DNA from: Apostichopus japonicus
Taxonomy: Eukaryota; Echinodermata; Holothuroidea; Aspidochirotida; Stichopodidae
DNA length: 64,000 nt
NCBI RefSeq assembly: GCF_037975245.1
Contig: NC_092570.1
Span: 10,703,001 to 10,767,000 of the forward strand
Direction of reading: 5' to 3'
Shown here piece after piece: positions 48,813 through 61,526 of the stretch. The notes beneath the pieces were generated by a model, which saw nothing but the letters and a program-made list of their open reading frames with translations, made no database searches and was not told where the DNA came from. Position numbers and translations under genes: made by a program. How positions within the stretch are numbered: position 1 is the stretch's first letter; every line of letters starts with the position of its first letter.

Positions 48813-50582
48813 TATTAATTCACACTGACTAACAACATGTGTATACGGCAAGAACATTAAGTCAGAATATCCCCATTCCACGTTTAAACAAATTAACATC
48901 ACAGATTTAAATAGAAGCATCATATTTTTGCTAAACAAATAATTTGAAATGCATGCTAGGAAGATAAATTCCGATCTTAGTGTTGGAAATCAGCCTCTCA
49001 ATAATAGATTGGCAAAAGTATTGTGGAGCTTAACTCTAAAGTATCAAATCTTCACACATAAATATTTAAAATGTTGAAATTGAGATTTGGCTCCCCTTAT
49101 TTACCTCTCGACGCCTTTTGGCCTCAAGGAACTATCTTTTTACGCAGCCGATGGCAATGAAGATTTTGTAAGTAACGTGAGGTTGAGATCTGGAAAGTTG
49201 CCTCATTATAATCCCATGGGAATGTGGTCAGTAATACAATACTCCCCTGTTAAATAGGGGGTACACTTTCAGACACAGATTTGTTCACAAATTTACAGAA
49301 GGCAATTATTTTCCATCAGAGAAGCTAGATTAGAAGGGAACTTGTGAAACTAAAGTAATGTAATTTAATAAAACAATTTTTACTTTAGAACCAACAATTA
49401 TAAATAAGCAAAAGTTGTTCTATATCTATGATATTTTTTAATCATTTCTTGCTGAATAAACCAACCATTTAAATTGGTAGTGATTCACGTTATTAACTTT
49501 TTGTAAATATACAAATTCTCTCATCATTTAGTAACGTATTAAAATCTTTTAAAGAGAGAACCGAAGTGAACATACGGCCTCCTAGAAGTGTATACCGTAC
49601 TTCTGTGGTATAGGCTCACTACATCATAAATACAAGTTTAGGCACGATAACGTAACACTGAAAAGACTGTTTGTAACTGTCCATATGAAGAACGTTGTAC
49701 GAATTCAAAGTGTATGCGGGCTACCGTGACGGTGTGACAGTGTAAAATCCCCCCCCCCCCCCCGCGTATTATTTCGGGGAAGATGTTATAGTTTAGTTTA
49801 AACATCCTACCAGATAAAAAAAAAAACTCCATTATGTTATATCCCTATACGCAGTGCACAGACCATGTGACCAATGCTGTTCAAGTAAGCTAAACGGACA
49901 GAGGTGTGATGAATGTGCATATTTTAAAATTAATTACAAAACACCAAATAGCGTCAAATGCAATGACAGTCGCGGCAGTTCTTGTGGACTACCTCCATAA
50001 ACGAGTGACTTTGATTAACAGCTATAGGTGAGAGAAGGTACACACACAATTAGACTATACGAGGTAGAGATACCTTACCACGTGTGAGTGTACGTCCACC
50101 CGGAAGGTTAAAGTGACCTAGTGTATTGATTTGTTGGGTGTTGAAAAGGATGAAATAAACTACTGATGGTCTAAAAATCTGGAGGATTGAAGATGATTTA
50201 AGGCGGTTTAAATAATTCTAGGTTAAGCAAGAAGATCCCTCCGCGTGAGCAGGCAGATAGATTGGGAGCACTTTGCTAACCTTTGACCTCCACTAGCTCA
50301 AAATCTAAATTGTCATGGTAGCAAAAGTTGAATGTTTTATGATAACCCAAGCCATCAGCTATTATATGGTGGGTAAACCATGCCTGTTGAAAACTTCTGT
50401 CTTTGCTCTAGCGGCCTTGAAAGGCGATGAGTATAGTGTGTAAGTCAATGGGAGCAATTCATGCAATGAGCCGAGCCACTGATAAACATGCTGTCGTTTA
50501 CAGGGGCTTTGTACGGTTAGAACCTTACACATACAAAACTCGTTTGACGATTTGTGGAAAGTATCGATTATTACGGGAGCTA
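48813..50582. other. No gene recognised
   Basis: AT-rich, with a C run at 49749-49764. 50277-50289 reads TAACCTTTGACCT, an imperfect DR1-like pair on the minus strand. No coding evidence. Confidence 0.4.
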
Positions 50583-52780
50583 ATATATAATAGATAGCTA
50601 TACTAGATCAGCATGCATACCACGGGATAAGACGGACACCGCTTAATAGATAGCTATACTAGATCAGCGTGCGCACTACGGGATGAGACGGACACAACTT
50701 AATAGATAGCTGTACTAGATCAGCATGCATACTGCGGGATAAGACGGACACAACTTAATAGGAAGCTATACTAGATCAGCATGCGTACCACGGGATAAGA
50801 CGGACACCGCTTAATAGATAGCTATACTAGATCAGCGTGCGCACTACGGGATGAGACGGACACAACTTAATAGATAGCTGTACTAGATCAGCATGCATAC
50901 TGCGGGATAAGACGGACATAACTTAATAGATAGCTATACTAGATCAGCATGCGTACTGCGGGATAAGACGGACACAACTTTAATATATAGTTATACTAGA
51001 TCAGCATGCATACTGCGGGATAAGACGGACATAACTTAATAGATAGCTATACTAGATCAGCATGCGCACTACGGGATGAGACGGACACAACTTTAATAGA
51101 TAGTTATACTAGATCAGCATGCATACTGCGGGATAAGACGGACACAACTTAATAGATAGCTATACTAGATCAGCATGCGCACTACGGGATGAGACGGACA
51201 CAACTTAATAGATAGCTATACTAGATCAGCATGCATACTGCGGGATAAGACGGACACAACTTAATAGATAGCTATACTAGATCAGCATGCGCACTACGGG
51301 ATAAGACGGACACAACTTAATAGATAGCTATACTAGATCAGCATGCGCACTACGGGATGAGACGGACACAACTTAATAGATAGCTATACTAGATCAGCAT
51401 GCGCACTACGGGATGAGACGGACACAACTTAATAGATAGCTATACTAGATCAGCATGCATACTACGGGATAAGACGGACACAACTTAATAGATAGCTATA
51501 CTAGATCAGCATGCATACTGCGGGATAAGACGGACACAACTTAATAGATAGCTATACTAGATCAGCATGCATACTGCGGGATAAGACGGACACAACTTAA
51601 TAGATAGCTATACTAGATCAGCATGCATACTGCGGGATAAGACGGACACAACTTAATAGATAGCTATACTAGATCAGCATGCATACTGCGGGATAAGACG
51701 GACACAACTTAATAGATAGCTATACTAGATCAGCATGCGCACTATACGGGATAAGACGGACACAACTTAATAGATAGCTATACTAGATCAGCATGCGCAC
51801 TACGGGATAAGACGGACACAGCTTAATAGATAGCTATACTAGATCAGCATGCATACTGCGGGATAAGACGGACACAACTTAATAGATAGCTATACTAGAT
51901 CAGCATGCATACTGCGGGATAAGACGGACACAACTTAATAGATAGCTATACTAGATCAGCATGCGCACTACGGGATAAGACGGACACAGCTTAATAGATA
52001 GCTATACTAGATCAGCATGCATACTGCGGGATAAGACGGACACAACTTAATAGATAGCTATACTAGATCAGCATGCATACTGCGGGATAAGACGGACACA
52101 ACTTAATAGATAGCTATACTAGATCAGCATGCATACTGCGGGATAAGACGGACACAACTTAATAGATAGCTATACTAGATCAGCATGCGCACTACGGGAT
52201 AAGACGGACACAGCTTAATAGATAGCTATACTAGATCAGCATGCATACTGCGGGATAAGACGGACACAACTTAATAGATAGCTATACTAGATCAGCATGC
52301 GCACTACGGGATAAGACGGACACAGCTTAATAGATAGCTATACTAGATCAGCATGCATACTGCGGGATAAGACGGACACAGCTTAATAGATAGCTATACT
52401 AGATCAGCATGCATACTGCGGGATAAGACGGACACAACTTAATAGATAGCTATACTAGATCAGCATGCGCACTACGGGATAAGACGGACACAGCTTAATA
52501 GATAGCTATACTAGATCAGCATGCATACTGCGGGATAAGACGGACACAGCTTAATAGATAGCTATACTAGATCAGCATGCATACTGCGGGATAAGACGGA
52601 CACAACTTAATAGATAGCTATACTAGATCAGTATGCGTATACTGCGGGATAAGACGGACACAACTTAATAGATAGCTATACTAGATCAGCATGCGTACTG
52701 CGGGATAAGACGGACACAACTTAATAGATAGCTATACTAGATCAGCATGCATACTGCGGGATAAGACGGACACAACTTAA
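50583..52780. repeat. 56-bp satellite array, ~39 copies
   Basis: The unit is TTAATAGATAGCTATACTAG, then ATCAGCATGCATACTGCGGG, then ATAAGACGGACACAAC. Two main variants alternate: GCATACTGCGGGATAAG and GCGCACTACGGGATGAG. Units 1-3 and 4-6 share private changes (ACACCGC, GCGTGCGCAC, GCTGTACTAG), so the first six units are a 168-bp higher-order repeat. Later, an ACACAGC variant marks a second, less regular higher-order pattern. No open frame of note. The edges are sharp: the array ends at CACAACTTAATGACAAAGG. Confidence 0.97.
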
Positions 52781-54254
52781 TGACAAAGGAATCAAATCAC
52801 TCTGTGAGGTCCAAATCCATCTAAAAGGAAGGTTGTGCTAATAAATACTCTTGAATTATGAGGCTGAAAAAGGGCGGCGGTAGGAGTGATTTAATTTCCC
52901 CCACTGATTGTCATATATCCCGACTGAATCATACCCCCCCCCCCCCCATTTCACCAACTTGCGCACGCTTCTAAGTTAATATACGTAAAATCTCCCCTTC
53001 GTTGTTCCAAACGAGCCCATGCAGTTTGAAAGTGAGGAATACTTCTATGAGTTTATAATCTGGTGGGGCGGGAAGGAGTGTTTCAACTATATCACAAAAT
53101 CTTCTCTAAAGTTAAAACCCTAATATACTCTCAAATTTTCTTCAGAAAGGGGGGGGGGGAGTGGGGGGACTACAACTTTCTTTAATACTTTCAGACCAAA
53201 TTTGTCCTCTGTACATTTAGCACCACAAATTCCAGTACCTTAATGTTATTTCAACATATGGGAACTTTTGTAATAACATGTTCCTTTAAGTTGGCTACAA
53301 CTTTTTAACTTCATTTTCATACAGCTTCAATAGAGAGCTATTTTATAGATGCATAAAATGGTACAGAGTATTTCTTCCCTAACGGGGCACTTGTTATATA
53401 ATCAAAGGTGGTACTGAGAGGGGTTTTAAAAACCTGGAGAACACTAGCATGCGCAAAGGGGGCTGTGACCGCCTCCGAATATCTGTTGGTAGGATTAATT
53501 CAGTCTGGGGATTTTTGGCATTCAGACAGGGAAGAATTTGGACGACTATACTATATGTTTACCACCTCCTATTTTGTTCAACCTCACACAAAGTATTTAG
53601 AAGCAAAATGCGTTTAGGGCTATTTAAGTGGACCACATTTATATCGTATATATGTGCTTCAGGTATGCCACAGAAATGCTCAATGCCATACCATACCCCC
53701 CCCCCCCCATGATAGGAAACGACTTCAGTGCCCCCATCAGGGAAGCAACCCTTCCTTTATAAACTAATTGGTTTACCTGCGGCCCTCCCAAAAGGTTCAG
53801 ACCTTACCTAAATCTTCTGATGGGGAAGTTTTGAATATATTAATATTATTAATTAATCTTTTCCAAGCATAATCGTCAATTGAATGTTCCAAGAAAATTA
53901 TGAGTACATCTTAAATTTGAGTTCATGTCTATTGCATTAACTTATATAACTGAGATCTGAAACACTTATATTGACAAACTTCATATGTGTGTTCGAACTT
54001 TTAAGTGGAAACTTTTCGGTATATATATACGTTCAATTCAACTGCTTAATATTTCGAAGCCATCGCAATGTAATGTAATGTACATGGGAATGTGATATTG
54101 TAGTCAGCAGCCCATTAGTGCTCTATCAGTTACCATAGTAACGGCTGCAATTGAAGTTCACAGTGTGGAATTAACAAGTAGCAGGAGGTCAACCATGATG
54201 ACATAGGGATCCTCGGTATGGTCTCTTTGTGGATCAAGTGACGTAACCTTTTCC
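52781..54254. other. No gene recognised; C and G homopolymer runs
   Basis: Homopolymer runs at 52935-52947 (C), 53149-53159 (G) and 53697-53708 (C). Frames at 53408-53712 have no recognisable domain. Confidence 0.4.
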
Positions 54255-54262
54255 ATTTTGCG

Positions 54263-54540
<278 letters not shown>

Positions 54541-54599
54541 CGAGTATGGGCGCTTACGTAAATATTTCGGAAGGCCGATTGATTTCAAACTTGATTGGT

Positions 54600-56220
54600 A
54601 TATTTGCCAAGGTTAAGTGCTGCAGTCACTTAAGACGTTATAGGGTTGAAGGTCGGAGGTGAGAGGTAAAAAATAAAATATATTATGGCCGTTCCGCGCA
54701 TACCAAATATGACAAATGGACCACCGTCAAATTTATGAATATTAACATCGCATCAAGTAATGTAAATTGTAAAAGGTCGCATGATCAAGAGAGATAAAAA
54801 GTTTGTCATGAACCCCTCCCAAACCGTAACCCCGATGGACGACAATGTTCATAGGCACACGTCTGGACATGAGATGTAGTACCTCCGTGGCCTAAGACGT
54901 CATTGGGTCAAAGGTCTAATAACTAAACCATCATTTTGGTCCTTACAAGCGTATACAAAAGATAACATAGCGGAAACCATTATAACATAAGGACATATGA
55001 TACCATACTATGAAATTTTGTAGTACATAATTAATTAATGTAAAAATGCAAAGGTTATGTGGTCAATGAGGTATAGAACAGTGTATTAGTGAACGTAACA
55101 ATGCAAAATGCCATTTAAGGGTTCAAGGTGCTTCGCAAACTCCAAACCGAAAGGTTCATATAGGCCTACATCAAACTTGGGGTGTATTACATTAAAAAAA
55201 AGTGCGAGTTTGATTTGTTACTGTTTTCCATTCGGTTTTTAACCTCTTGCGTGTTTTTCCAAATTTGTACCACAAAATAAAAGTACCTTACACCATTTAA
55301 CGAAGAGATATGAATGTAAAAATGGACGTAAATTCTACCAATAATACTTGTTGCTATAAATAATGTCAAACATCATAAATGATGTGTGCAAGCTCTTGTT
55401 ATAGCCATTATAATGCTCTACCCCGCACTAAAGTTTCTTATAGAACAATTAGATAGTGACATTTTCTAGGTTGCCATGCCATGTGGTTCCTGGATACCCC
55501 ATTTAACAATCGACAAAAGCAGAAACTAAAAGTATGTAACTTTATTGGCGATCATTTATCAGTTTTACCTCCATGATATGATGGCAGTTTATTATCGAAT
55601 CGTGTCTGAAACAGGATGAGAAGCTTCTTAAAACATGACTAAGTACTCATACAGAGTATGGTTGGAGGTTTTGTGACTGCAATGGATCTTTTCTGTCGGA
55701 TGAAAGTTAATATCTTTTATCGATGTGTGTTATTCCATATGAACGCTCTGCTAGTACACGATGACGTATCCGTTAGTATGTAGACGCAGTACATATATTA
55801 TCTCATCCCTAGACATGCAATGTACTGGGGATGCACTCTATGGACAATTTGTGGGAATATGGTATCATAATGGTTGTGCATGTGTGTGAACAACAAACTC
55901 GCATAAATCGTAATTAGGCAGACTAGACACACGATTGGAGTTTGCCTGAAGAAGAGATGCAGTGACTCTCCCTTAACGTCATGTAGTGAAAGGTCACATA
56001 AAAAACATCGTATTGGTACAACATGACCAAATTAGTGCGAGAGGGTGTGTCGCAAACTCTTCCTAAACCGTTACTCTGATTGGCTTCAACATTTGTACGT
56101 GGTTGTCTTGATATGGGATGTTGAGTCTCCGGTAGCGTATGACGTCATAGATAATCATGGGTCAAAGGCAAAAGGAACCGAAAACCGTTCTCTTTTGCCA
56201 TTAAATGTGTGCTAGAATGA
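54600..56220. repeat. Diverged dispersed repeat units with AGGTCA-like sites
   Basis: Several diverged units share 'aaac.gt.ac.c.gat.g.c..ca..tt', 'cttgatatgggatgt.gt..ctccg', 'ctatgacgtcattgggtcaaagg' and 'cgcaaactc..cc.aaaccg' (54640-54920, 55090-55170, 56035-56180). 54905-54917 reads GGGTCAAAGGTCT. Not coding; the boundaries are approximate. Confidence 0.5.
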
Positions 56221-56920
56221 CACGATTGAAAAACGGTGGGTGTTTGGCTTTGTAAAAGATGTATATATTTCTGCCACTTAAAACGGTCTTACGACATGTA
56301 TTTTTTTATATATATTTATATATATTTAAAAATATTGCTTATTTCTATGAGAAAATTCTGACCAAAATATTTTTTTTTTGACAAAGGAAGTTTGATGAAA
56401 TTGTCTCGTAATGCACTTGATGTCTCTTGCACCTTCTACCTTCTATCATTTAAAGTGGTTTTCAACATACATGCTTTTAGATTTTAGGGCTTGGTTTGAT
56501 TTCCACATGAATTAGAAGCAGATCATCACTTACTCAATTATTTGAAGCAGTAATTTATAGGAGGACAATGTAATGTAGCCAAAGAGCAGCGGGTCTGTCA
56601 TCACTTGCAATGTACGTTATTGCATTATGAATGCACATAACCATCTGCTTCGTGACTTAAGGATGTGTTGCCCAGTATAAAGGAAATATGAAATACATGG
56701 ACACGATCAGAGCAGTGAAAGGTTTGAGTAGAGGTGCTAAGTATCGGTGTAAAATATATTTCACATCAGCTAAAACATTAACATCTGAGTAAATAGCTTC
56801 CAAATTACTAAAGATTTCTTGTTTGATGCACAATGGATATTTCATCTTGTTGAGTCTCGCTGCTGATCATTTAAAACCCTTTTTTGTTTGCGTGTGAAAG
56901 TTTCAGTGCTTTTTCATTCA
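56221..56920. other. No gene recognised
   Basis: AT-rich. The 62-codon frame at 56657-56845 (minus) has no recognisable features. Confidence 0.4.
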
Positions 56921-56921
56921 T

Positions 56922-57125
56922 CCAGACTACGAGAGTCTGGGTAGGGCGGGAAGCTCTCATTTCATATCGTCCAGACTACGGTTGCAGAGTCTGGTGTAGG
57001 CGGGAAGCTCTCATTTCATATCGTCCAGACTACGGTTGCAGAGTCTGGTGTAGGGCGGGAAGCTCTCATTTCATATCGTCCAGACTACGGTTGCAGAGTC
57101 TGGTGTAGGCGGGAAGCTCTCATTT
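56922..57125. repeat. 54-bp tandem repeat, ~4 copies, with internal hairpin
   Basis: The unit is TCCAGACTACGGTTGCAGAG, TCTGGTGTAGGCGGGAAGCT, CTCATTTCATATCG. CCAGACT and AGTCTGG within each unit form a 7-bp hairpin stem. The first copy has a shortened loop; copies 2-4 are nearly identical. The 74-codon frame across it is an artefact. Confidence 0.95.
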
Positions 57126-58379
57126 TCATCCGTTAATGCCAAATCATCTTACATTGTTTACTTTACACTACTTAAATGAAAACATGTAAATTACTGTAAA
57201 TCTTTAAAGTTGAAGAAAATTGAACCAAGAACCAAGTAGATCTTAACTTGTATAGAAATCGTTAGAACACAGCATTAGGATAAAGTTTATGTATATCTAC
57301 CCGGGCACAGTACGCTTACCAAATGATGAGGCACGCTTTAGAGAAATTCCGTTACATGTATATACAGCAAAATTATTTTACAAAAGAATCCGCGTTGTTA
57401 CACGGAATCTTAAATACTAGCTCGATAGAACAAATGGTATCTTTACACTAACTATGACAGTTACATGAACTATTGTGAGAATGATAAAGTATGAGAGGTA
57501 TTAACATATGAACATGAAGGGTGCACGACTAATAAAGACTGGGTTTAGTGTAATTTGAGACGAAAGATATAAACTTGCTGAACATAACACAATCGCAATG
57601 CTTCCTATTAAGATCGTCTCAAAAACAATGATCCGAAATCCTTACTGTAGGATGCACTCAGCACACTGCTAAATATTCATGTAAACCAGCCACCTTTTGT
57701 AACTGCACGGCAATGCCAATTAAGCTATTTGTTTGCACTTGTACTCTGCTCACGGAGAAATTTGAATAACTCGTTGAATCATCATTAACTTAATATAGGA
57801 TTCCCAAAACTTAGAAGAATTGGAAAGAAGAAAATGTAGAAATAGACCTACTTGTTGGGAAAGTTTTTAACGAATATGGTTTCGAGAAAATATGAAGGGT
57901 CATTATAACCACTAACCTATGTTAGCATTTACTTTCATGTAATATTTAGCGAGGGTCCGCAAACTATGGGACGCGATCCAAAAAGTGGGTCTTGAAAAAT
58001 TCGCTTTCTACAGTTTTGGAAGCTTGTCGAAGGAGATCGATTAAGTCATTTTATAATGTGATATCTATTTTCCAAGCTAGCTTTCATACGTACTAAGCAA
58101 CAATTATGAGCGATGAGGGTCTGGTTCAATCGTCATGGAAGACTCTGAAAGGTTGTGGACCGAAAAGTTTCCAACCCGCTGCTCTATGGTTCGTGCGGGG
58201 GCAGATGTCACAAGGTATACCTTCATGTAACCCTGTGACTTCCGGATCCTTAGATCGGTTACTGCCATGTGAGATACAGCACGACAAGCAGGAGTTTCTC
58301 AGGTGTTGTAGTATATTGTTCTTCTTTTCTGTCTATTTACAATATGTACAGAGATGTTGGTTGAGTACACGTCAGAATG
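57126..58379. other. No gene recognised
   Basis: AT-rich with no repeat that I can define. The 141-codon frame starting at 58106 runs into the (TTA)n tail of the retrotransposon; its N-terminal part shows no domain. Confidence 0.4.
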
Positions 58380-58831
58380 TTGTTGTTGTTGTTATTGTTA
58401 TTATTATTATAATAATAATTATTAGAATTATTATTAGAATTTTTATTATTATTATTATTTTACCAGATTTATATAGCGCTCTATTCATACTTACGCATGT
58501 TCAAGAGCGCTTTACAATGACAAAAAAATGAAAAAACCCTAAAATTTGAAAAATAAAATAAACGCAGCTTAAATATTAATATAAAAATATATATATATAT
58601 ATATATATGTATAAATACTAAGGAATCATTTTACAAACAAAATAGATTTACAGCGAAATCCCTAAAAAGAAAAAGTGAGTTTTAAGTAATTTTAAGTAAC
58701 AAAATGACAAAACCCTTAAAATATGAATATGAAACATAAAATGGGACGCAGCTTAAATATTAATATAAAAATACATTATATATATATATATATATATATA
58801 TAATAAAAATTTTTTTTTAAACAATATAGAT

Positions 58832-59589
58832 TTACAGCGAAATCCCAAAAAAGAGAAAGTGAGTTTTAAGTAATTTCTTAAAAGTTGCTAATGTTTTGGC
58901 ATCACAAATATTATTTGGCAGTGCATTCCATAGCTTGCTAGCAGCAAAGTTAAATTGTCTGTCGCCGTATGTAGCAGTCCTTACTATGGGGACCAATAGT
59001 GTAAGGACATTGGCCGATCTCAATATTCTGTTAGGCTTTCACACAGTTAGCATATCAGTTAAGTATTGAGGTGCTTGAAAATGAATGGATTTATATGCAG
59101 GAACTAATAGTTTGAACTCGACAAGACGGTGAACAGGCAGCCAGTAAAGATCTCTTAAGACAGGTGTGATGTGAGAGAAACGCGAAGTTCTGGTGATTAT
59201 ACGTGTCGCGGTGTTTTGGACACGTTGCAGCCTATTCAAAGTCGATTGTGGTGCACTAAAAAACAGCGAGTTACAGTAATCAAGACGCGAGGTTACTAGG
59301 CCATTCACGAGTGATTTGGTTGCATCGTCAGTTAAATAACGCCTTCTGTGACCGATATTTTGAAGACTCGCGTATCCAGACCTACAAACACTCTTAACTT
59401 GTTGGGACATGTTCAGATGAGAGTCAAACATTACACCAAGATTTCTTACCGTTGGCGTTGGTGTGATAACAGAATCGCTGATATTTATTGAAATGTTATT
59501 GACACAGTTTTCGTTGCACTTAGTGGAAAATATAACGCAACTTCCGTTTTGGCAGGGTTCAGCTTAAGCTCATTATTGTGCATCCAATT
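58832..59589 (-). pseudogene. CR1/L2-like ORF2 C-terminal region, interrupted
   Basis: After the stop at the end of the RT frame, the reading continues with NWMHNNELKLNPAKTEVA, the usual 'WM..N.LKLN..KTE' segment. It then shifts to the frame at 59431-59039 (DYCNSLFFSAPQSTLNRLQR, VQNTATRII, LYWLPVHRLVEFKL) and, after another break, to 59023-58832 (FNFAASKLWNALPNNICDA). These are standard blocks of the CR1/L2/Rex C-terminal domain. Confidence 0.85.
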
Positions 59590-60375
59590 CTAGATATCAG
59601 CTAAGCATTCAGATACTAGATGCATTGCTTCCTTCTGTGCATCGTTAGGTTTAAACGACACATACAACTGTGTGTCGTCAGCATAAAAGTGGTAGTTTAA
59701 TCGGTGACGTCGAATACGATCGTCCAACGGTGCTGTATACATACTGTACATCTTAGGACCTAAAACTGAACCTTGAGGCACGCCTTGCTTCAAGATGACA
59801 GGTTCAGAATGATGATCACCGGTGATCACAACTTGTTTGCGATCGCAGAGGTATGACGACATCCAGGACAAGGCATCTCCAGTAACACCAAATGTGTACT
59901 CGAAACGTTGCAGCATGGTTTTCTGATCGAGAGTGTCAAAGGCTGCCGATAAATCGAGCATAATTAACGCGGTTACATATCCTTTGTCCAGGGATGATAG
60001 GAGGTCGCTCTGTACTTTAGGTAGTGCAGTCTCTGTTGAATGTGATTTACGATATGCAGACTGCATCGTCTCGTTTAGGTTGTTGGTCATAAGATGGTGT
60101 TCCAAACGGATATCTACTACTTTTTCCAATAATTTAGAGACTAATGAAAGGTTGGATATTGGCCTGTAGTTGTTGAGGGTGTTCTGGTTAAGTCCTAATA
60201 TCTTCAAAAGAGGCGTGATCTGCGCACACTTGAAATTATTAGGAACGCAGCTGCTTGAGAGGTAAGCTTTAACAATGGCGGTTATCAGAGGAAGTAGTTG
60301 ATCCACGCACGACTTTAACAACCAGGTTGGTAAAGGGTCGAGTCTACATGACTTTGAAGGTGACTTGATAATCAA
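59590..60375 (-). pseudogene. Reverse transcriptase domain of the CR1/L2-like element
   Basis: A 261-residue uninterrupted frame contains the conserved RT blocks: SCRLDPLPTWLLKSC near the start, NNYRPISNLSLVSKLLEK (68-85), LDLSAAFDTLD (140-150), QGVPQGSVLGP (197-207) and the catalytic YADDTQLY (231-238). It ends at a TAG in place of the residue before 'NWM'. The function was copying the element's RNA at a nicked target site; broken flanking frames make that impossible for this copy. Confidence 0.92.
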
Positions 60376-60403
60376 CGACTTCCACTCCGCTTAACTCGCT
60401 GGC

Positions 60404-60661
60404 TTAAGCTGATCGAGAGGTTAACCCTGTTGCACTATTAACACTCTGGTTGTTGCTCGTTTGCCTGTCGTTCTCAAAATTATCGCGGATTTTGTCAATC
60501 TTGTCGGTGAAGAACTTGCTGAATACACCAGGGAGTTCACTGGGGGAGTAGTTTTGCGGACGGCATGAGCCTTTGTCGTCGCCTACCAGATGCTTAGTCA
60601 CATTGAAAATTCCCTTTTGATCATGTTCGCATGCAATAATCTTCTCTGAGTAATAAGTCAC
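60404..60661 (-). pseudogene. Linker between endonuclease and RT of the retrotransposon
   Basis: The frame reads TYYSEKIIACEHDQKGIFNV, then VTKHLVGDDKG and LPGVFSKFFTDKIDKIRD. This is the segment of CR1/L2 ORF2 between endonuclease and RT ('YY...I.......K..F.......G......P.........F..FF..KI..IR'). A stop separates it from the RT frame. Confidence 0.8.
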
Positions 60662-60854
60662 TTTGGCATTCTTGAGTAATTAATTCATTTTAACACAGTA
60701 ATACCGATAAATCTGGTGGTCAATTGTCAAACGACGTTTTCGCCATTTTCGTTCCAATTTGTACATGCCGTGTGTGTTTGGCTTCGTGCAGTACGTCGCA
60801 ACACCATGGGCAAGGCGGCCTCAGCATTATGGTTTTGGCGCAGATCGGCGCGTG

Positions 60855-61526
60855 TTAGTCAAGAAGTAAGGATATTCCATCATTGTATGAGTTGACAAGT
60901 GTGTCCACGGAGCCAGAGGTACTACCTAGCAGTGGTGAATTGGTAATATCCTGTCTGAAAGCCTCCACGTCGATTTTGCTTAACTTTCGATAGGATACCA
61001 TTTTCTGAATAGGGACAGGTTTAGGCAGGTTAGTGGTGAAGCTAACAGAAAAATGGTCACGTGATGCTTTCCCCAGTTGATCACAGAGTAAAGGGTCTGT
61101 AAATGTCGCATCCGATACAACATCACTCGTGTCCCTGCAGATGACAACGTCCGATGCATGGCCATGGGTCCGCCAACATGCTGTTGAAAGCCGCATGCTT
61201 TCAGTGTATCCAGAAAACATTGGGCGTGGCTGTCAGTATCTACATCCAAGTGAAAGTTGAAATCACCAACGATGAGGACTTCTCTCCTGTCATTTGCGTA
61301 GTCTGTGAGGAATGTAGACCATTCGTCTAGGAACGCAGCCGTTGTCAGACCATTTTGTTGAGATGGTGGAGGTCGGTACACCACAGCCAATAATTGGCCA
61401 CAAGCCGACACACACATAGACCACGACTATCTTTACTCTGGATGACATAAACATCACATAAAACCCTGAAAAGGAGACGGAGAAAACTTCTAATTTGTGT
61501 TCATTTACACAACAAACACTAACCAT
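60855..61526 (-). pseudogene. Endonuclease domain of the retrotransposon, frameshifted
   Basis: Three overlapping frames carry consecutive parts: VNEHKLEVFSVSFSGFYVMF near 61500, then LLAVVYRPPPSQQNG and VLIVGDFNFHLDVDTDSHAQ (61400-61230), then ASDVVICRDTSDVV and RDHFSVSFTTNLP (61170-61020). GDFN and the final D-H pair are catalytic signatures of apurinic-like endonucleases; the expected SDH is RDH here. The N-terminal part with the first catalytic glutamate is absent. Confidence 0.85.

Larger units (their letters stand above)
58380..61526 (-). mobile_element. CR1/L2-like non-LTR retrotransposon, 5'-truncated and inactive
   Basis: On the minus strand, endonuclease (61526-60855), linker (60661-60404), reverse transcriptase (60375-59590) and C-terminal region (59590-58832) follow in the order expected of CR1/L2-group ORF2. 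The start of the endonuclease domain is missing. The 3' UTR carries an internal ~170-bp duplication (58532-58692 and 58709-58877). It ends with the pair AGAGCGCT / AGCGCTCT-like hairpin sequence (58465-58520) and a (TAA)-type tail at 58380-58465. I found no target-site duplication. Frameshifts and an in-frame stop show it is dead. Confidence 0.88.

Noticed and set aside
48404-48938. Several overlapping 90-168-codon frames
   Set aside because: The 12-bp minisatellite keeps all frames open. Repetitive HTRT/VWVR/YPYT content shows they are artefacts.
50583-52780. CRISPR-like array
   Set aside because: The 56-bp units are contiguous, with no unique spacers, in a eukaryotic genome. It is a satellite.
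58106-58531. 141-codon frame as a gene
   Set aside because: The C-terminal half is the (TTA)n tail and 3' end of the retrotransposon, and the N-terminal half has no recognisable features.
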